Shown: piece by piece, positions 26,013 through 36,406 of the stretch
How positions within the stretch are numbered: the first letter of the stretch is position 1
How the letters are laid out: each line of letters starts with the position of its first letter
NCBI GenBank assembly: GCA_016793325.1
Contig: JAEUKI010000055.1
Span: 1-64,000 of the forward strand
Reading direction: 5' to 3'
Source: Myxococcales bacterium
GTDB taxonomy: Bacteria > Myxococcota_A > Polyangia > Polyangiales > Ga0077539
Length of the DNA: 64,000 nt
The notes under the pieces: generated by a model
Told to the model about the DNA's origin: nothing
Database searches by the model: none
The model's input: only the letters and a program-made list of their open reading frames with translations
Position numbers and translations under genes: made by a program

Positions 26013-27304
26013 CGACGCCTCTGCCGCTGGGGCGCGTCGATCTCTTGGATGCGCCCTTGCGCGTACGCGCGGTCGATCGTCCCGCGCCCCGCGAGCGCTT
26101 GCTGATACAGCTGTCGCGCTCCGCGGCGGTCGTTCTCTTCGAAGGCGATGTCCGCGCGCATGAGCAGCGCGGGCGCGTCTTGCGCGTCGTCCGACAGGAT
26201 GCGATCGAGGTACGCGCGGGCGAGGGTGTTCAGGCGCATTCGTCGCGCTTGTTCTGCGGCGCGCAAGCGCGGGGTTCGGTCGCTCGGCATCAGGTCGATC
26301 GCGCGGTTCCACTCTTGGATGGACTCTTCGCCTCGCTCGGTGCGGCCGAGGACCTCGGCGAGCGCCGCGTGCGCTTCGCCGTCATTGGCGACCTGTTCGA
26401 TCGCTGCGCGCAAGGGCGTCTCGGCCTCCGCGAGTCGGCCGCCGCGAAGGTGCGCGCGACCGAGGCCCGACTGCGCTCCTGCTTGTTGCGGGTTGAGCTG
26501 AACCGCTCGCGCGAACGCTCGCTGCGCCTCGTCGTGCGTCCCGCGCGCGAGGTGCAAATCGCCGAGCGCGACGAGCGCCTCGGGCCAGTCGGGTCGGTCG
26601 CTGGTCGCGCGCTGCAGCAACGGAAGCGCCTGATCGTTTTGCCGCAATCGTCGCAGGACGCGCCCGAGCGAGAGCGCCGCGACGGGGTCCTTCGGGTCCG
26701 CTTCGACCGCGCGTTGAAAGGCCTGACGCGCTTCGTCCTGTCGATTGCCGAGCTCGCAGAGGAGCCCGAGGCCGAGGTGAGGCTCGGAGCGACCCGCGAG
26801 CGCTGCGGCCGCGGCGCGATACGCGGCCTCGGCCTCTTGCGCCCGTCCGGCGATCCGCAGCGAGTCGGCGACGACGAGCTTGAGCTCTGCGTTTTCGCGG
26901 TCGATTCGCTGCGCTGCGGTGATCTCGCGCTCGGCGAGCGACGGCCGCTGCCAGATCAAGTGCGCGCGCGCCATGCACAAGTGCCGGTTGATCCCCGCGG
27001 GGACGGCGTTGCACGCGGTGCGCGCCTCGCGAAAGTTGCCTTGATCGAAGCGCACCCGCGCGATCTCGAACAGGGCGTCGGCGCGCGTCGGGCCGCGGGC
27101 CGCGGTGCGCAGCGCTCGAAGGGCGTCGTCGAAGTGACCCGCGCGTCGGAGCGCGCGTCCGAGGCGGAGCTGCGCGGCGGCGTCCGTTGCGGGAGCCGCT
27201 CGAAGCGCAGGGAGCTCCGACTCTTGAGCGAGCGCAGGGGCGCCGAGCGAGAGCACGGCGATCGCGATCATCACCGGAAAGGCAGTAGTTCCGCGGGGGC
27301 GCAT
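26009..27304 (-). CDS. Exported TPR-repeat protein
   Basis: A 431-residue protein with a signal peptide cut near APALAQE and about nine to ten TPR units through most of its length (for example LGRALRRAGHFDDALRAL, ALGDLHLARGTHDEAQRAF, ALAEVLGRTERGEESIQEW). TPR superhelices bind partner peptides; placed in the periplasm or outer membrane, this is probably an assembly or scaffolding protein. It is coupled to the Asn-rich lipoprotein gene by ATGA. The ATG at 27304 opens the signal peptide. Confidence 0.85.
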   Translation of the reverse strand: MRPRGTTAFPVMIAIAVLSLGAPALAQESELPALRAAPATDAAAQLRLGRALRRAGHFDDALRALRTAARGPTRADALFEIARVRFDQGNFREARTACNAVPAGINRHLCMARAHLIWQRPSLAEREITAAQRIDRENAELKLVVADSLRIAGRAQEAEAAYRAAAAALAGRSEPHLGLGLLCELGNRQDEARQAFQRAVEADPKDPVAALSLGRVLRRLRQNDQALPLLQRATSDRPDWPEALVALGDLHLARGTHDEAQRAFARAVQLNPQQAGAQSGLGRAHLRGGRLAEAETPLRAAIEQVANDGEAHAALAEVLGRTERGEESIQEWNRAIDLMPSDRTPRLRAAEQARRMRLNTLARAYLDRILSDDAQDAPALLMRADIAFEENDRRGARQLYQQALAGRGTIDRAYAQGRIQEIDAPQRQRRR

Positions 27305-27370
27305 CGGTTCTCCAGCGAGAGTGGCGTGAGTGATTCGAGGATTTTGGGCTCGACCGCGAAGATCATTTCG

Positions 27371-27399
27371 TTCGGTCCGGCCGTCAGAGTGGTTATACG
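27371..27399 (+). promoter_or_regulatory. Candidate sigma-70-type promoter for kinase gene
   Basis: TTCGGT and TATACG are separated by 17 bp, about 155 bp upstream of the kinase ATG. The -10 is a fair match, the -35 is weak. The rest of the 249-bp gap shows nothing further. Confidence 0.3.
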
Positions 27400-27553
27400 C
27401 CCGCCGCGTCGGAACGGTGCATCGATGTGTGCTCTCTCTGCCTACCTGCGCGGTCGTGTGCCGCGCGGTAGCAAGCGCCCAAAGGGGAGCGCCACTCGGC
27501 GGTGTTCAAGCTTCCATGGTACCGTCCCACACTGAGCTTCAACGAGGGATGCG

Positions 27554-29140
27554 ATGAGTGCAGCAACAGAGTCCGTAGCGCCTGCCGAAGTGGTCGAGGA
27601 TCGCTTCGCGTTGGTAGGGACGACGCTCGAGGGAAAATACTCCGTCGAGAAGGTGATCGCAGAGGGTGGATTCGGCCTCGTCTACAAGGGCATTCAGGCG
27701 AACCTCGGGCGACCCGTCGCGATCAAGGTCTTGAAGACCCCGCCAGAGCTCAACGCGCAGGCGGCCGCTGAATTTCAGCGGAAGTTCAAAGAAGAGGCCA
27801 CCGTCATCGCGCGGCACGGTCATCCGAACATCGTGCAGGTGATTGATTTCGGCGTCTCGCCGATGCCTTCGCACGAGGTCGCGCCGTGGATGGTCCTCGA
27901 GTGGCTGCCGGGCAAGACGCTCGAGCAGGTCATGATCGACAAGAAGGGGCCGTTTTCTCCCCGCGAAGTGATGTCGCTCATGCGCCCGGTCTTCGAGGCG
28001 CTCGCGTTTGTTCACGAGGCGGGGATCGCGCACCGCGACCTCAAGCCGGCCAACATCATGATCGTCGAGTCGGGGCGCGTGCGCATCCCGAAGCTCATGG
28101 ACTTCGGCATCGCGAAGCTCATGGACCCCAACGAGCAAGCGGGCACCGGCGCCACGCGGACGCGCTCTTCGCAGAACGCGTTTTCGCCGCAGTACGCATC
28201 GCCCGAGCAGCTCAGCGGGACGCGCAGCGGACCGTGGACCGACGTGCACGCGCTCGGGTTGATCATCTCCGAGATGCTCACCGCGCAGCCCGCGTTTCAA
28301 GCGGACGACATGACGCAGCTGTTCGTGCAGATCCTGTCCGAGCGCCGCCCGTCGCCCGCGAAGTTCAACGTCGACGTGGGCCCGTGGGAGGCTGTGATTC
28401 AGCGCGCGCTCGCGATGAAGCCGGACGACCGCTTCAAGACCGCGATGGACATGCTCACCGCGCTCGAAGAGAACGTCCCTGCGTCTGGTGCGAACGGCGC
28501 CGAAATGACCGGACAGCGCCCGGCGATCACGGCCTCGCCCACGACGCTTCGACAGAGCGCCGTGGCGATTCCGCTCGTCGCAGAGCGCGCGACCAGCGCG
28601 CCCGAAGCGAAGAAGAAGCCGTGGCTCGCCATCGGCGCAGTGGCCGCGCTCGTGCTCGTCGGCGGAGGCGTCGCAGCGGCGAAGTTCACGGGTGGCTCGA
28701 CGCCCAACACCGAGAGCGGCCCGCGCGGAACGGCCAACGGGAGCTCCGCGCCGCAGACCTCTACGCCGAACGGAACGCAGCAAGTCGTGCAACAGCCGAC
28801 GACGCAGCAGCCGAGCACGCAGCAAGCAGGCTCTGGCACGGGAGCCGCCGCGCAAACGCCGACGGGATCCGCCGGTACGCCCTCGGGTACTCCATCGGGA
28901 ACAGCCGCGAACACGCCGACGACTGAGCCCGCGCGGGGCTCGCAGACGGCGCCTCCGTCCACGCCGAGCAACCCGTCTCGCACGAACACGACGCAGCCCG
29001 CGGTCGCTGCGAACACGCCCGCGGTCGATCCTCCGCGAGGCGGGCGCCGTCAGCAGCTTCGCCAGCTTCGCCAGCAGCTCCGCCAGGGCCAACGCCCGAA
29101 CGGAACGCGTCCCGGACCGACCGAAGTCCCCGTCGAGTAG
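27554..29140 (+). CDS. Hanks-type Ser/Thr kinase, transmembrane
   Basis: A 528-residue kinase. The glycine loop is AEGGFG (about 36), VAIKVLK, HRDLKPAN (His about 160), DFG in LMDFGIAKL (Asp about 183), SPQYASPEQ. One transmembrane helix lies near residues 356-378 (WLAIGAVAALVLVGGGV). The outer part is low complexity, rich in Gly, Thr, Pro and Gln, and ends in a tandem Gln/Leu/Arg repeat (RQQLRQLRQQLRQ, about 495-507) encoded by near-identical DNA repeats. No sensor domain follows. A good GAGGGATG ribosome site precedes the ATG. Confidence 0.92.
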   Translation: MSAATESVAPAEVVEDRFALVGTTLEGKYSVEKVIAEGGFGLVYKGIQANLGRPVAIKVLKTPPELNAQAAAEFQRKFKEEATVIARHGHPNIVQVIDFGVSPMPSHEVAPWMVLEWLPGKTLEQVMIDKKGPFSPREVMSLMRPVFEALAFVHEAGIAHRDLKPANIMIVESGRVRIPKLMDFGIAKLMDPNEQAGTGATRTRSSQNAFSPQYASPEQLSGTRSGPWTDVHALGLIISEMLTAQPAFQADDMTQLFVQILSERRPSPAKFNVDVGPWEAVIQRALAMKPDDRFKTAMDMLTALEENVPASGANGAEMTGQRPAITASPTTLRQSAVAIPLVAERATSAPEAKKKPWLAIGAVAALVLVGGGVAAAKFTGGSTPNTESGPRGTANGSSAPQTSTPNGTQQVVQQPTTQQPSTQQAGSGTGAAAQTPTGSAGTPSGTPSGTAANTPTTEPARGSQTAPPSTPSNPSRTNTTQPAVAANTPAVDPPRGGRRQQLRQLRQQLRQGQRPNGTRPGPTEVPVE

Positions 29141-29241
29141 CGCGGGCATCGCTGCAACGCCGCGGTCTCGCTCGCGCAGACGTCGTTGACCGCGATCTTG
29201 CACAGTGGGGGTGAGACGGGGCACACACAGGCGGACCGTTG

Positions 29242-31677
29242 ATGTTCGCCCGTGTTCCATGGCTCGAAGGTGCGTCGATCGCAGCGCTGCTCGCGGCGCT
29301 CGCGGCGTTCGCCCACGCGGGAACAGCGACGCTCTCGGGTCTCGTGACGGCGCTCTTCGCCGTGGGGGCGCCATGGATCGCGCGCATCGTGGCTCGCCAG
29401 GGGCGTGTCCCGGACGGCGTTCGCGGGCTCCCGTCGCTGTTCATCGGCGCCGCGGCGGTCGCCGCGAGCTCGATGGTCCTCGGCGTGTTCGCGCCCGCGG
29501 GCTTCTGCCGCGTGAGGGCGCTCGCGTCCGGCGTCGCGGTGGGCGCGCTCTTCGCGCTGCAGGCGCGCGCCGCGTCGCACCCCGGCGCGTGGATCGCCGC
29601 GGTGTTCACAGGGCTCGCTGCGTTCGCCGGCGCCCTCTCTCCGCGCGGGGCGCTCGCGGCGCTGCCCGTGGGCCTCGCGATCGCGGCGTTCTTCGTCGGC
29701 CTCTCGAGGACGCTCCGCGCGCCTTCTCCCGACGAGCGCGTGCGCCGGATGTACGAGCTCTCGTCGCTCTTCGTGGCGACCGCGCTCGTCGCGATGTCCG
29801 GGTCCTACGCGGCGCACACGTTTTCATCGGTGCTGGCGGCGATGGCTCCGATCGCGCTGGGGCTCGGGTTCGCCGCAGGTCACTCCGTGGTCCAGCCCGA
29901 GGAGGCCTCGCGCGTCGCTCGCGCGAGCGCCGCGCTCGTCACCGGCGTGCTCGCCGCGGTCGCCACGAGCGCCGCGGGAGACCTCTCGCTCTTCTCTGCG
30001 TCGGTGGCCGCGATCGTCGCGCTCGTCGTCGATCGCACAGGGCTGGCCCTCACCGCGTCGCTCCCGTCGTCGCGCCTCGCGCTCGCGGCGCGCGCCGCGG
30101 TCGAGTCGCTCGCGGGGCAAGAGTCCGTCGAGGACGTCGCGCGCGCGGCGCTCGATCCGCTGCGAGATCCGTCGGACGTTCGCGTGACGGGCGAGCTGTG
30201 GCTCGTCGATCGCGCGCAGCGGATCACCCTCGACGTCGCGGGGACCGTGAAGTTCGGCGAGCTCGCGCTCGACGCCAACTCGAGCACGCGCGCGCTGCTC
30301 AGCTGGCTGCGGTCGCGGCCCGAAGAAGTGGCATACGCCGACGCGATGCGCGATCGAATCGAAGAGCGCACGGACGCGCCCGCGGTGCTCTCGGCGCTGC
30401 ACGGACGAGACGCGTTTTGCGCGGTGGGCGGCTACGCGGGCGGGGCGCTCGCGTGTGTGCTGATCGTTCCGCGCGCGGGGCGCGTCGAGCCGCCTGCGTG
30501 GGACGAGCGCGAGGCGTTGCGGGCGCTCGGTCGGAGGCTCGCCGCGGCGCTCGAGTCCTCGGCGGCGCTCGAGTCTGCGCGGGCGCGGGCCGCTGAGGCC
30601 GAGCGAATCGCGCGCGAAGCCGAGGCGAGCCGCGAGGACGCCGTCGCGCGTTGCGCGATCGCAGAGGGACGCGTCGCGCGCGCGCCGAACATCGTGCGAC
30701 TCTCGGGAACGCTCGAGACCGTGTGGGTGGGCTACTCGGCGCCGATGCGCTTGCTCGATCAACGGCTGCGCGCGGTCGCCAAGCAACGCGACGTGACGGC
30801 GATCGTGTGCGGCGCGGGCGGGCCGAGAGAGGCTGTTCTCTGGAGGCTCCATGGATATGCCCCGTGGTCGGGCGCTCCGTGCGCGGTGCTCGACGCCGGT
30901 CGCGTGCATCCTCGCGACGCGCTCGCGTCGCTGTTCGGAACGACCGCAGCCGGCGTCGGCGACGCGCGCGTCGAAGCGCAATCGGGCGTGCTCGAGCTCG
31001 CGGGCGAAGGGACGCTCGGGCTCTTCGATGCGCAGGCGCTCGGCCCCGATGCGCTCGCGGCGCTCGCGGTCGCGTTGCGCGAAGGCCGCGCGCGGCGCGT
31101 CACGGCCGACTCCGATGCGCCGAGCGACGACAAGGGCGACGCGTCGCACGCGACGTTCGACGTGCGCGCGCGGGTGGTGTTGTTCTTGCGCGACGCGCCG
31201 ATGGCGAGCGGGCTTCCGTCGGAGCTCTGTGACGCGCTCGGGGACGATTGGATCACTGTTCCTTCGCTCGCGGCGCGGAGCGAAGACCTCGAGGCGAGGG
31301 TGCTGCTCGCGATCGATCGATCGTGTCGCGCGCTCGGTCGAGAGCCGATCGGGATCGGTCGGGACGCGCTCGAAGCGCTGCGGATGTGGCCGTTTCCTGG
31401 GGACGATCGCGAGCTCGACGAGGCGATCGAGCGCGCGGTCGCCGTCGCCAGCGGGCGCATCACCGTCGAGGACCTCCCGTCGCCGATCGGCCGTCCCCGC
31501 AGCGGGACCGCTCCGGCCACCGCCGCGGACGCCGACACCTTCGACGCGCTCGAACGACGCATCCTCGAAGCGGCGCTCGAGCGCTCCAACGGAAACAAGA
31601 GCGAAGCGGCGCGCGCGCTCGGCCTCGCGCGAACGACCTTCCTCGACAAGCTGCGCAAATACGGTCTGCGCGAGTGA
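29242..31677 (+). CDS. Membrane-GAF-degenerate NtrC-like protein with Fis HTH
   Basis: An 811-residue protein of unusual composition. Residues 1-255 contain about seven transmembrane helices; about 280-435 resembles a GAF sensor; an Ala/Glu/Arg coiled coil follows (about 440-475). The next region aligns with the AAA+ domain of sigma-54 activators: LFG, GEGTLGLFDA, VALREGRARRV, and FPGDDRELDEAIERA. The Walker A Gly-Lys-Ser/Thr is missing (AIVCGAGGPREAV), the sigma-54 contact GAFTGA is replaced by TAAGVG, and Walker B Asp-Glu is lost. The C-terminal Fis-type HTH (SNGNKSEAARALGLARTT) is intact. It probably binds DNA from the membrane without ATPase action (inference). Confidence 0.85.
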   Translation: MFARVPWLEGASIAALLAALAAFAHAGTATLSGLVTALFAVGAPWIARIVARQGRVPDGVRGLPSLFIGAAAVAASSMVLGVFAPAGFCRVRALASGVAVGALFALQARAASHPGAWIAAVFTGLAAFAGALSPRGALAALPVGLAIAAFFVGLSRTLRAPSPDERVRRMYELSSLFVATALVAMSGSYAAHTFSSVLAAMAPIALGLGFAAGHSVVQPEEASRVARASAALVTGVLAAVATSAAGDLSLFSASVAAIVALVVDRTGLALTASLPSSRLALAARAAVESLAGQESVEDVARAALDPLRDPSDVRVTGELWLVDRAQRITLDVAGTVKFGELALDANSSTRALLSWLRSRPEEVAYADAMRDRIEERTDAPAVLSALHGRDAFCAVGGYAGGALACVLIVPRAGRVEPPAWDEREALRALGRRLAAALESSAALESARARAAEAERIAREAEASREDAVARCAIAEGRVARAPNIVRLSGTLETVWVGYSAPMRLLDQRLRAVAKQRDVTAIVCGAGGPREAVLWRLHGYAPWSGAPCAVLDAGRVHPRDALASLFGTTAAGVGDARVEAQSGVLELAGEGTLGLFDAQALGPDALAALAVALREGRARRVTADSDAPSDDKGDASHATFDVRARVVLFLRDAPMASGLPSELCDALGDDWITVPSLAARSEDLEARVLLAIDRSCRALGREPIGIGRDALEALRMWPFPGDDRELDEAIERAVAVASGRITVEDLPSPIGRPRSGTAPATAADADTFDALERRILEAALERSNGNKSEAARALGLARTTFLDKLRKYGLRE

Positions 31678-31685
31678 TCGCCGCG

Positions 31686-32855
31686 CTATCGAATCGCTTC
31701 GAGCTTCGCCGGCGGAATCGCGTCGCCCGACACGAACGCGCGCCGCAGCGCCTCGATCACCGCGAGGTCGAGCGCTCGGCCTGCGCGATCGAACGCCTCG
31801 TGCAACAGCCGCTTCTCTTCGCGCGCGAGCCGTCCGTCGATGATCGACGCGGTCGCGAGCACGCGGAGCGCGACGGCCTGCTCGTCCTTCGAGAGCCCCT
31901 CGAGGTCGCTGAGAAACCGCGCTGAATCGTCGATCGCCTCGACGGGCTGCTGCGCGTCCCCGTCGGCGAGCGCCGTCACGCGACGCACTTCGCGCAAGAG
32001 CGCGACGAGGTTCGGGTGCAGGTCCTCGCTGCGAACGGCTGCGGCGCCGACCGCTCTCGCGCACGTCGCGCGGCACGCTGGCGAGCGGCGCTCTGCGTCG
32101 CCGAGGATGATCGACGTAAACTCCACCGCGGCGGAGGGTCCCAGCACGCGCAGCCGCGCTTCGCGCACGATGAGCCAGCACACGAGGCCGTCCCACAGCG
32201 CTGTGACCGGCACCGCGACGAGCTCGAGCACCGTGCGCGTCGCGGCGCGTCCGAGCGCGCGTCGAACGAGCGCCTTCACGAGGAAGCCCGAGATCGTGAC
32301 CTTCAACTTGTAGAGCAGCGACGCCGCGAACACGCGCGCGCGAGACGCCTCCCTCAGCGGGTCGACGCCGGGAACGGCGTCCGGCGGGTTGGGCGCTTCG
32401 AGCGCCGCCCGCGCGAGCGCCCACAGCGCGCTCGTCTTGTCTCCCTCGAGCTCGGGGGCCGCGAGGTCCATGCCCGCTGCGTGCGCGAGCTTCTGCACCG
32501 AGCGAAGTCCGTCCCAATACAAGAACGCGATCTCGAGCACCGACGCGACGATCGTGACGCCGACGACAATGGCCCAGTACTTCGCGTGCGCTTCCACGGG
32601 CGCCGCGCTCTGCACGGGCGACAGAACGATCGCAGGGATCGCGCACACGAGCCCCGAGAGCGCGCCCGCGAGCGCTGCGCGGGCGATCGCGTTGCGCTCG
32701 ATCGTCACGAGCGCGCGGCGCTCTTCGGCGTTGAGGACGTGAAGGGCGTCCTGCGAGACGGGCTTTCGTTCGCGCGCGAGCGATTGAAGAAATCGTACGC
32801 CGGCGCGCTCGAGCCGAGACTCGCCAGCAGAGGGTGCGTTGTCGGCAGTGGACAC
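31686..32855 (-). CDS. Membrane protein with C-terminal TerB-like domain
   Basis: About 389 residues from GTG 32855; ATG 32954 is an upstream alternative, but it would overlap the divergent cyclase start. Two or three transmembrane helices lie near residues 55-120 and one near 215-235. The C-terminal 80 residues (VALRVLATASIIDGRLAREEKRLL) fit the TerB-like helical fold, with the Asp-Gly and the acidic Glu-Glu pair seen in metal-binding members. Function is unknown; TerB-like domains are linked to tellurite resistance and stress signalling. Its 3' end lies 8 bp from the convergent NtrC-like gene. Confidence 0.72.
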   Translation of the reverse strand: MSTADNAPSAGESRLERAGVRFLQSLARERKPVSQDALHVLNAEERRALVTIERNAIARAALAGALSGLVCAIPAIVLSPVQSAAPVEAHAKYWAIVVGVTIVASVLEIAFLYWDGLRSVQKLAHAAGMDLAAPELEGDKTSALWALARAALEAPNPPDAVPGVDPLREASRARVFAASLLYKLKVTISGFLVKALVRRALGRAATRTVLELVAVPVTALWDGLVCWLIVREARLRVLGPSAAVEFTSIILGDAERRSPACRATCARAVGAAAVRSEDLHPNLVALLREVRRVTALADGDAQQPVEAIDDSARFLSDLEGLSKDEQAVALRVLATASIIDGRLAREEKRLLHEAFDRAGRALDLAVIEALRRAFVSGDAIPPAKLEAIR

Positions 32856-32945
32856 TGCGAGCGTTTGTACTTCGGCTCCGCGGCGCTGCGAAGCGTGCGT
32901 GGTCGCGAGGGATCGCTGTACACTGACGGTCCCCTGCGCGCGCTC

Positions 32946-34211
<1,266 letters not shown>

Positions 34212-34213
34212 CT

Positions 34214-34258
34214 CCCGTTCACGGGTGGCCGTGAAGATCTTCACGGGTGGTCGTGAAC
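34214..34258. terminator. Tandem hairpins between convergent genes
   Basis: Two consecutive hairpins with stems TTCACG/CGTGAA and near-identical loops GGTGGC and GGTGGT occupy the gap between the cyclase (ends 34211) and the rhomboid-like gene (ends 34278). Their junction is also a perfect 18-bp palindrome at 34229-34246. Most likely a bidirectional terminator; no T-tract. Confidence 0.55.
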
Positions 34259-34277
34259 GCCGGGACTCGACGCCCGC

Positions 34278-35015
34278 TCAATTCACCCACTTTTTCTCGT
34301 CCTTTTTGCCGCCCTGAATGACCTTGAAGGTCCCGCTTCCGCCGCGCTTGCGCGTCCCGCCACCGCCGCCGCCGCGACGCTGCATCGCGCCGACCCAACC
34401 GAACACGACGATCATCGCGCCGAGCGAGGCCATCGCGGTCGGCGTTCGGCTCGTGAGCGCGTTGATGACGCCGATCAGCGCGAACACGCCGGCGAGCACG
34501 CGCCCGTCCATCTCCGCGAGCCCGAAGAACGAGACCCGCTCGCGCGCGTAGAGAAAGCCCCACTTCACGATGAGCGCGTTGAACAAGATCGGCGAGAGCC
34601 CCATCGCCAAGCCGAACTTGTAGTCGCTCGCGACCCCAGAGAGCGCGAGGAGCGCCGCTGCGCCGCCGAGCGCGCCCACGAGCCACGGGATCACGATCCC
34701 GCGGACGCCTTCGCGCTGCTCGATCTGCGATCCCATGAGCCAGAGCGTGATCACGGACCACAGGCCGTCGAAGCTCGTGGGCGCGTCGAGGCACGCGTAC
34801 GTGAGCACGCGCCAGACCTGGAAGTCGCTCGTGACCTTGGCTGGGATCAGTCCTCCCCAGCGGATCGTGGGGAGCAGCTCGATCGCGCCCGGCCGCGCGA
34901 CGAACCAGAGGACCAGGTGCACCAACCACAGCGCTCCCGCGACGATTGCGAGCCGCTTGGACCACGGTCCAAAGGGCGGGAGCGTGAACACCACCGCGCG
35001 CTGCTCTTTTGCCAT
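34278..35015 (-). CDS. Rhomboid-like membrane protein without the usual catalytic site
   Basis: A 245-residue protein with six transmembrane segments. The segment LWSVITLWLMGSQIEQREG matches the rhomboid helix carrying the Asn/Gly-x-x-x-Glu pattern. The expected GxSG nucleophile motif reads GLSPILFNA and no paired catalytic His is visible in the later helices, so it is likely an inactive rhomboid or derlin-like homologue. A glycine run (GGGGGG) and a basic C-terminal tail ending KKDEKKWVN follow. It precedes tolQ on the opposite strand. Confidence 0.72.
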   Translation of the reverse strand: MAKEQRAVVFTLPPFGPWSKRLAIVAGALWLVHLVLWFVARPGAIELLPTIRWGGLIPAKVTSDFQVWRVLTYACLDAPTSFDGLWSVITLWLMGSQIEQREGVRGIVIPWLVGALGGAAALLALSGVASDYKFGLAMGLSPILFNALIVKWGFLYARERVSFFGLAEMDGRVLAGVFALIGVINALTSRTPTAMASLGAMIVVFGWVGAMQRRGGGGGGTRKRGGSGTFKVIQGGKKDEKKWVN

Positions 35016-35147
35016 TCGTTCGTTGCGAACGGTGCTACCGCGGGCGCGACCGTCGGGCAACGATTGCGAGTACGGCGGCGTCGCTGTGAGGTCTCGGTCG
35101 TTGACACGGGTGCGTCACGTGGGGTTCGCTCGCCGTTCGAGCCATCC

Positions 35148-35885
35148 ATGCCGACTGTGATCTACGCGCACTTGTTCTCGTTCTTTCAGTCGCAACCCAA
35201 CGCGGGCGCGCAGCGACACGTGCCGACGATCCCCGAGCTGATCATGCACGCCACGGTGCCGAACAAGCTCGTGATGCTGACGCTCGTGCTCTTCTCCGTC
35301 GCGAGCTGGTACATCATTGGCTACAAGGCGCTGTACCTCCGCCGCGCGAGCCTCGAGAGCGACAAGTTTCTCAAGATCTTCTACGACACTCGGCAGCTCA
35401 ACATCGCCGCGGAAGAAGCCGCGAAGCTCCCGCGCTCGCCCATCTCGGCGCTGTTTCGCGCGGGCTACGACGAGCTCCGAAAGCTCCGCGCCGCGGCGGA
35501 AGCCGGCGAAGACGGCGGTGGCATCGAGAACGTCGAGCGCTCGCTCCGCCGCGCGATGGCCTCGGAGGTGACGACGCTCGAGTCGATGACGCCGTTTCTC
35601 GCGACGGTCGGCTCGACCGCGCCGTTCATCGGCTTGTTCGGAACGGTCTACGGCATCATGCACTCGTTCTTGCAGCTCGCGGGCTCGCAAGATCAGAGCA
35701 CGATCGACCGCGTCGGACCCGGCATCGCAGAGGCGCTCTTCGCGACGGCGATCGGCCTGATCGCCGCGATCCCCGCCGTGATGGCGTACAACTTCTTTCT
35801 GCGGAAGGTGCGCGTCCTCACGAGCGAGATGGACTCGTTCAGCAACGATTTTCTCAACATCGTGCGCCGCCACATCCTGAAGTGA
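35148..35885 (+). CDS. tolQ: TolQ/ExbB-family proton channel subunit
   Basis: A 245-residue inner-membrane protein of the MotA/TolQ/ExbB family. The first helix is at about residues 35-55 (LVMLTLVLFSVASWYIIGY), and the paired helices at about 150-200 contain TPFLATVGSTAPFIGLFGTVYGIM and EALFATAIGLIAAIPAV, the conserved family signature. It forms the proton channel with TolR that powers the Tol system during envelope constriction. The ATG at 35148 was chosen because an upstream extension carries no family sequence. TolR starts 16 bp after. Confidence 0.92.
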   Translation: MPTVIYAHLFSFFQSQPNAGAQRHVPTIPELIMHATVPNKLVMLTLVLFSVASWYIIGYKALYLRRASLESDKFLKIFYDTRQLNIAAEEAAKLPRSPISALFRAGYDELRKLRAAAEAGEDGGGIENVERSLRRAMASEVTTLESMTPFLATVGSTAPFIGLFGTVYGIMHSFLQLAGSQDQSTIDRVGPGIAEALFATAIGLIAAIPAVMAYNFFLRKVRVLTSEMDSFSNDFLNIVRRHILK

Positions 35886-35901
35886 TCCGAGGAGTCGAGC
35901 G

Positions 35902-36342
35902 ATGGCTTTCAGCTCCGGTGGCAGCAACAACGCGGTGAGCGACATCAACATCACGCCCCTCGTGGACGTGATGCTCGTGCTGCTGATCATCTTCATGGTG
36001 ACCGCGCCGCTCGTTCAGTCGGGCATCAAGGTCGACCTGCCAAACGCGCAGGCGCCCGCGATGCCTCAAGGCAGCGACGACAAGGTCCGCGTGACCGTCG
36101 CGCGCGTCGACGCGAACAACCCCAACAGCGCCGTCGGCGTGTGGGTCGGTCGCGATCAAGTGACGACCGACACGCTCGGGGCGAGGCTCTTGCGCGACCC
36201 CGTCGTGCAGCGCGACCACGAGGCGTTTATTCAAGCGGACGAGAGCGTTCCGTACGGGAGCGTCGTGCGCGTGATGGGCATCATGCGCGCCGCGGGCGTC
36301 AACAAGCTGGGGATCGTGACCGACCCCCTCGTGAGCCAGTGA
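35902..36342 (+). CDS. tolR: TolR/ExbD-family protein
   Basis: A 146-residue protein with a single N-terminal helix. ISDINITPLVDVMLVLLII in the native order DINITPLVDVMLVL contains the Asp that carries protons in TolR/ExbD (about residue 22), followed by the periplasmic domain. It works with TolQ. Spacing to both neighbours (16 and 64 bp) fits a tolQRAB operon. Confidence 0.92.
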   Translation: MAFSSGGSNNAVSDINITPLVDVMLVLLIIFMVTAPLVQSGIKVDLPNAQAPAMPQGSDDKVRVTVARVDANNPNSAVGVWVGRDQVTTDTLGARLLRDPVVQRDHEAFIQADESVPYGSVVRVMGIMRAAGVNKLGIVTDPLVSQ

Positions 36343-36406
36343 GCGCCCAATCCGTTACGATACTCGGGTGTCACGTCTCCATCAGTGCGTCGCGACAGGT
36401 GAGTAG

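Noticed and set aside
34917..35147. N-terminal extension of tolQ
   Set aside because: It runs through the divergent gene start and promoter region and carries no TolQ sequence; ATG 35148 gives the usual family length.
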